Assembly: GCF_002210165.1 (NCBI RefSeq)
Contig: NZ_AQQP01000007.1
Span: 62,001 to 126,000 of the forward strand
DNA from: Phaeobacter sp. 22II1-1F12B
GTDB taxonomy: Bacteria; Pseudomonadota; Alphaproteobacteria; Rhodobacterales; Rhodobacteraceae
Direction of reading: 5' to 3'
DNA: 64,000 nt
Below, one piece after another: positions 62,123 through 64,000 of the stretch. The notes below the pieces were generated by a model. It saw nothing but the letters and a program-made list of their open reading frames with translations. It searched no databases and was not told where the DNA came from. The position numbers and the translations under genes are program-made. Position 1 is the first letter of the stretch. Each line of letters begins with the position of its first letter.

Positions 62123-63496
62123 TTAGAGCCCCAGATCACCCGCAGCAAGATCGATGGCCTTGGCGGTGCCGTCGACCATCTCGTCGACCTGCTCCTTGGT
62201 GATGATCAGCGGCGGGCAGAAGGCAACCGCATCCATGATCGGACGCGAAATCACCCCGTTTTCCAGCATGCGCGCTGCAACCGCCGCCCCCATCGCGCCG
62301 GGCTTTTCCAACGCGACCTTGGATTCCTTGTCAGTCACCAGTTCCAGCGCGGCGATCAGGCCGATGCCACGGTGTTCGCCCACCAGACGATGCTCGGCCA
62401 GTTCAGCAAGCCGTTTTTGCATATGCGCGCCCACTTCGGCCGCGTTTTCCACGAGGTTGCGCTCTTCGATAATCTTGATGTTTTCCAGCGCGACCGCCGC
62501 CGCGACGGGGTGACCGCCACCGGTGTAGCCGTGGCCAAAAGCGCCGATCTTGTTGCTTTCATCGGCGATAGGCGCAAACATCTTTTCGCTGATCATCAGA
62601 GCCGAAATCGGCTGGTACGAAGACGACAGCTGCTTGGACATCACGAGGATATCCGGCTTGAGATCATAGGTTTCAGTGGCGAACATCTTGCCGGTCCGGC
62701 CAAAGCCGCAGATCACTTCGTCCGCGATCATCATGATGTCGTACTTTTCAAGCACCGCCTTGATCGCGGGCCAGTAGCCCTTCGGCGGCACGATCACGCC
62801 GCCCGCGCCCATCACCGGTTCGGCGATGAAGGCCGCGATCGTTTCCGGACCTTCCTCGAGGATCATCGCCTCGAGCTCCGCCGCACGGCGGGCCGAGAAA
62901 TCTTCTTCGCTCTCGCCCGGCTGGGCCTCGCGCCAGAAATGCGGGTTCCCGGTGTGCAGGAAGCCCGGCAGCGGCAGGCCAAAGGACATGTGGTTCATTG
63001 GCAGGCCGGTCATGCTGGCGGCCACGACGGTGATCCCGTGGTAGCCACGTACGCGGCTGATAATCTTGCGTTTTTCCGGCTGCCCGATAGCATTGGCGCG
63101 ATACCAGAGCATCTTGACGGCGGTGTCGTTCGCCTCGGAGCCTGAGTTGGTAAAGAACACCTTGCTCATCGGCACCGGCGACATGTCGATCAGCTTTTCC
63201 GCCAGCTCAACGGCGGGTTGGTGCGAACGCATTGAAAAGACGTGGTAATAAGGCAGCTTGAGCATCTGCTCATGAGCGACCTTGGCCAGACGTTCCTCAG
63301 AGAAGCCGACGGCAACGCTCCAGAGGCCGGCCATCGCCTCGATGTATTTCTTGCCGCCCACGTCAAAGACATGGATGCCTTCGCCGTGATCCATCACCAG
63401 CGGACCGGATTCCTGCAGAGCGCGGGCGTTGGTATAGGGGTGCATGTGAACGCGCGCATCCCGCGCTTCGATCGAGTTGGGGATATCGTCCATCAT
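62123..63496 (-). CDS. Class III pyridoxal-phosphate aminotransferase (omega-amino acid:pyruvate type)
   Basis: A 457-residue fold-type I aminotransferase of class III. Family blocks: GKKYIEAMAGLWSVAVGFSEE, FFTNSGSEANDTAVKM (PLP phosphate), the RVRGYHGITVVAASMTGLP block, MIADEVICGFGRTGKMF (Asp to the pyridine N) and LVMSKQLSSSYQPISA with the Schiff-base Lys. The form is close to taurine, putrescine or beta-alanine:pyruvate transaminases, but the amino donor cannot be read. The ATG at 63496 has AGAGG 7 nt upstream and is followed by a second ATG. It is single, with its own terminator. Upstream are the phased repeat array and a MarR gene on the same strand. Confidence 0.9.
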   Translation of the reverse strand: MMDDIPNSIEARDARVHMHPYTNARALQESGPLVMDHGEGIHVFDVGGKKYIEAMAGLWSVAVGFSEERLAKVAHEQMLKLPYYHVFSMRSHQPAVELAEKLIDMSPVPMSKVFFTNSGSEANDTAVKMLWYRANAIGQPEKRKIISRVRGYHGITVVAASMTGLPMNHMSFGLPLPGFLHTGNPHFWREAQPGESEEDFSARRAAELEAMILEEGPETIAAFIAEPVMGAGGVIVPPKGYWPAIKAVLEKYDIMMIADEVICGFGRTGKMFATETYDLKPDILVMSKQLSSSYQPISALMISEKMFAPIADESNKIGAFGHGYTGGGHPVAAAVALENIKIIEERNLVENAAEVGAHMQKRLAELAEHRLVGEHRGIGLIAALELVTDKESKVALEKPGAMGAAVAARMLENGVISRPIMDAVAFCPPLIITKEQVDEMVDGTAKAIDLAAGDLGL

Positions 63497-63635
63497 GGGG
63501 CACCTCTTGCTGTTCAGGAAATCATGCGCAACTCGTTGCACCAGCCCGAAGGGTCAGTCAATTCCGCAGCAGATAATTTGATCATTTTTTCCCTGCCCTG
63601 CCAGAATAGAGGCAAAACTCCGCTTTCGCCCCCGG

Positions 63636-63690
63636 TGCATAGGGGGTGTACAGGTGCTGTACGGCTTGTGTACGGGTTGTGCCCGGCCTT
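63636..63690. repeat. Phased 11-bp repeat array, locus 2 (four clear units and one weak)
   Basis: TGCATAGGGGG (63636), TGTACAGGTGC (63647), TGTACGGCTTG (63658), TGTACGGGTTG (63669) and TGCCCGGCCTT (63680) follow with an exact 11-bp period. Consensus is about TGTACRGGKNG. It lies between the MarR gene stop and the aminotransferase start, and matches the shorter array at 33109. Confidence 0.75.
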
Positions 63691-63697
63691 TTTCGCC

Positions 63698-64000
63698 CTA
63701 ACGGACCGCCCGAAGATCACCCGAATCCAGAACCGGCGAGGCATCGATGTCAGAGGCGTCGAGCATTCCCGCGACCCGCTCCAGCACCGCGTTCACCATC
63801 AACTGCTCCCAGGGCTCCATCGCCTCGAAAGCGCGCACGTAGCGCTGTTGAAGCGGATCGGGCGCATCATTGACCTTGTCGCGCCCCAGATCGGTGATCA
63901 CCAGATCCATCTGCCGCTTGTCGACCTCGGATCTGTGCCTGGTCAAAAGCTGTTTCTTTTCCAATTTGTCGACAAGCGCCGTCATCGTCGCCTGGGTCAC
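63698..64000 (-). CDS. MarR-family transcriptional regulator, 5' part outside the window
   Basis: The C-terminal 100 residues of a MarR-type winged-helix regulator are visible; the start lies beyond the window. VTQATMTALVDKLEKKQLLTR is the recognition helix region and RHRSEVDKRQMDLVITDLGRD is the beta-wing with its typical basic tip and the TDLG-R continuation. The remaining helices form the dimerisation bundle. The regulated genes are unknown. The phased repeat array begins just beyond its stop codon, and the aminotransferase gene follows on the same strand 201 bp away. Confidence 0.88.
   Translation of the reverse strand: MTQATMTALVDKLEKKQLLTRHRSEVDKRQMDLVITDLGRDKVNDAPDPLQQRYVRAFEAMEPWEQLMVNAVLERVAGMLDASDIDASPVLDSGDLRAVR

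Overview
The window reads as a chromosomal segment of a high-GC alphaproteobacterium, most likely Rhodobacteraceae (Roseobacter group). Reasons: the gene families (dimethylglycine dehydrogenase with a GcvT tail, DUF938 methyltransferase, Hint-domain protein, DUF2927 lipoprotein, a gatC-gatA pair without gatB), the type of intergenic repeats, and strong GC bias at third codon positions. No prophage, insertion sequence, CRISPR array or tRNA gene was found. The only stable RNA recognised is the RNase P RNA.

Layout. 1-2.2 kb: end of an aldo/keto reductase, a DUF938 methyltransferase and a short Hint-domain protein. 2.2-2.9 kb: a gene-free stretch with an orphan terminator. 2.9-10.5 kb, mostly minus strand: dimethylglycine dehydrogenase, an unknown membrane-anchored protein, rnpB, ampD, an excalibur-type lipoprotein, gatA and gatC. 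10.7-13.0 kb: UPF0173 hydrolase, tadA and an RluB-type pseudouridine synthase. 13.1-18.8 kb: a tight run of small membrane protein, XpaC-like, TelA, DUF2927 lipoprotein, SPFH-GYF protein and zinc-ribbon membrane protein, which looks like one membrane-stress module. 18.8-23.8 kb: GST, nitroreductase, dtd, glycerate kinase and a CocE-type hydrolase. 23.9-29.0 kb: a complete dipeptide-type ABC importer. 29.0-31.5 kb: a lower-GC segment with an acyl-CoA ligase and a small membrane protein, bracketed by a direct repeat. 31.5-33.0 kb: an orphan PAAR protein and a Met/Ala-rich partner. 33.2-34.4 kb: a phosphodiesterase-type hydrolase and a small protein.

34.5-44.2 kb is a coherent compatible-solute block. 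gpsA, a HAD phosphatase and a glucosylglycerol-phosphate synthase form an overlapping operon. Divergently lie galU and a GH13 glucosidase, followed by convergent glpK and glpD. Together they can supply glycerol-3-phosphate and an activated-glucose precursor, make glucosylglycerol, and reclaim glucose and glycerol.

44.5-49.9 kb: DEAD-box helicase, a 22-residue membrane peptide, YihY and AI-2E family membrane proteins, and a transglutaminase-like protein. 50.0-56.5 kb: a signalling block of short LOV photoreceptor, CheB-CheR-PAS-HWE kinase fusion and response regulator, facing a second HWE kinase with its own receiver. 56.7-61.9 kb: an RND efflux operon with two adaptor proteins. 62.1-64.0 kb: a class III aminotransferase, an 11-bp-period repeat array and the 3' part of a MarR regulator.

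Best candidates for something little described are the TelA/XpaC/SPFH module, the 11-bp-phased TGTACAGG arrays at two loci, the split glucosylglycerol cluster, the LOV/CheBR/HWE block and the PAAR pair. All calls come from reading the sequence by eye; no search was run.
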